In this document: piece after piece, positions 57,986-58,756 of the stretch | Layout: the number at the start of each line of letters is the position of its first letter | Numbering within the stretch: the stretch's first letter is position 1 | Source: Candidatus Daviesbacteria bacterium RIFCSPLOWO2_01_FULL_39_23 | Lineage (GTDB): Bacteria > Patescibacteriota > Microgenomatia > Daviesbacterales > UBA10151 | Reading direction: 5' to 3' | Assembly (NCBI GenBank): GCA_001776935.1 | Contig: MFDN01000011.1 | Coordinates: forward strand, 1 to 58,756 | DNA: 58,756 bases | Made by a program: the position numbers and the translations under genes | Notes under the pieces: model-generated | The model's input: the letters and a program-made list of their open reading frames with translations, nothing else | Databases searched by the model: none | What the model was told of the DNA's origin: nothing

Positions 57986-58150
57986 ATGCTTAAAACCAGA
58001 GGTTTGGAACTCGAGTTCTTAAACCAAGAAATAAACCGTGGGACTATTTTTCTCACGATTGCTCAAAAAATAAACAGCACTCTTTCCAGGAGATACCGTT
58101 TAATTAACGGTACATTAAAATGCTTTTTCAGTCAAGAGGGGAAGTTCTAA
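57986..58150 (+). CDS. small protein, 54 residues
   Basis: Starts MLKTRGLELEFLNQEIN and ends LKCFFSQEGKF; helical and basic, no membrane segment. TGGTATAAT (extended -10, 57954-57962) is upstream. One base separates its stop from the next ATG at 58152, so both are probably co-transcribed. No family recognised. Confidence 0.55.
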   Translation: MLKTRGLELEFLNQEINRGTIFLTIAQKINSTLSRRYRLINGTLKCFFSQEGKF

Positions 58151-58151
58151 A

Positions 58152-58756
58152 ATGGCTATAGAGCGTGCTGAACATCCCTCGCATCTGCCTCATATTCCCA
58201 CCCCGGATATCGGGAAAGCATTTGCCTGGATAAAAAATCATCCTACAGCAACAGCCTCCATCACCGCTCTTGTAGGTGTACCGGCAGTTGCCATATTCAT
58301 GTATATTAGCCGCGACAAAGGACCACAGCACCCTGTACAGACTGCTGATTCGGGGAATGTTTTAACAGTACCGCTGCCGGCACTGGAACCGGGGGTAGTT
58401 TCTGTTGAAACAGCCACAGCTACTCCATCTGCCACTCCAATACTGGATAAGCTTGATGCTTTTATTGCTGAAAATGAAGCTACTCCAACTCCTACTATAA
58501 AAATAGAACCTTACACTCCCACCGCCACCCAAACAGCAACTCGAGTTCCACCTACTGCAACAGCCACCAGAGAACCATCTCCCACCACTGTTCCGACTAC
58601 CCCTACTAAACCTGCTGTTGTGGAAGCTCCTGCTGAAGTTCCTTGCTCTATCCTGCCACAAGAGTACTGCTCCCTAGCAGAAGTAATTGATTGGACTAAT
58701 CCTAAAGGAGAAGTAGGGCCGGTAATTGGTCTGCGTTTACCTCCCGGAGTAAAAAT
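58152..58756 (+). CDS. anchored Thr/Pro-rich surface protein, 3' end beyond the window
   Basis: 201 codons are visible without a stop. A cytoplasmic start (MAIERAEHPSHLPHIP), one membrane segment at about 35-53 (ASITALVGVPAVAIFMY), a long Thr/Pro/Ala spacer and the beginning of a domain with two cysteines (EVPCSILPQEYCSLAEVI). The plan is that of other anchored surface proteins here; the functional domain is cut off. Confidence 0.75.
   Translation, partial: MAIERAEHPSHLPHIPTPDIGKAFAWIKNHPTATASITALVGVPAVAIFMYISRDKGPQHPVQTADSGNVLTVPLPALEPGVVSVETATATPSATPILDKLDAFIAENEATPTPTIKIEPYTPTATQTATRVPPTATATREPSPTTVPTTPTKPAVVEAPAEVPCSILPQEYCSLAEVIDWTNPKGEVGPVIGLRLPPGVK

Overview
The window reads as a genome fragment of a Candidate Phyla Radiation (Patescibacteria) bacterium, most likely Microgenomates. 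That placement is inference from gene style, with no database support. Supporting features are short core proteins (a 233-residue Fmt, a 55-residue L33), a membrane-anchored Clp-type ATPase, many small Pro/Thr-rich anchored surface proteins, a dockerin-type protein, dense toxin-antitoxin modules and AT-rich DNA peppered with GC-richer dispersed repeats. The standard code with TGA as stop fits every gene.

Layout. 1-4.3 kb (minus strand): start of an unknown gene, topA, two small secreted or anchored proteins, an unknown gene and a RelE/Phd module. 4.3-11.3 kb (minus): one long operon, mreC-mreD-mrdA-dprA-small anchored protein-Clp ATPase. 11.4-18.2 kb: pyrF-pyrE face pyrD, and between them lies a 4.3 kb accessory tract with a PaaX/Cas2-like regulator between two 30-bp palindromes, a LamG surface protein and a VapBC pair. 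That tract carries two extra, divergent, in-frame copies of the pyrD 3' end. 18.2-23.5 kb: a HAD phosphatase, mreB, a VIT-family transporter, HicAB, a radical-SAM fragment, an unknown protein and a second VapBC. 23.5-28.3 kb: O-antigen-ligase/TPR protein, def, fmt, rpmB and a site-2 protease. 28.3-33.9 kb: retropepsin-like pair, MFS transporter, ECF sigma/anti-sigma pair facing a repeat-bearing secreted protein, a probable structured RNA, tRNA-Thr(TGT) and an HNH nuclease. 33.3-37.9 kb: two-component system, cytochrome-b5-like anchored protein and ferric-reductase-like flavoprotein. 38-51.2 kb: the conserved set tRNA-Thr(GGT)-rpmG-tRNA-Trp / secE-nusG-rplK-rplA, split by about 10 kb of accessory genes (VanW-like, GH1, EamA, PBP1A, Fic, PIN/RHH, ASCH). 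51.2-58.8 kb: surface-protein operon including a 1156-residue Cys-rich protein, a dockerin-like protein, an L,D-transpeptidase and an anchored protein cut by the window end.

Genes that work together. Cell shape and wall: MreB, MreC, MreD, PBP2, PBP1A, L,D-transpeptidase and VanW-like. Pyrimidines: PyrD, PyrE and PyrF. N-terminal processing: Def and Fmt. Envelope redox and sensing: the HK/RR pair, the b5-like protein and the flavoprotein. Many promoters place a -10 box 6-10 nt before the ATG, so leaderless transcription looks common.

Main leads. (1) Repeated accretion of cassettes at the pyrD 3' end. (2) Four copies of a 30-bp palindrome tied to the PaaX/Cas2-like gene. (3) Dispersed repeats that have entered coding sequence, including one read in two different frames inside NusG and ribosomal protein L1. 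(4) A HAD gene whose only plausible start is AUA, placed behind a perfect Shine-Dalgarno. (5) An unidentified structured RNA before an odd tRNA-Thr.
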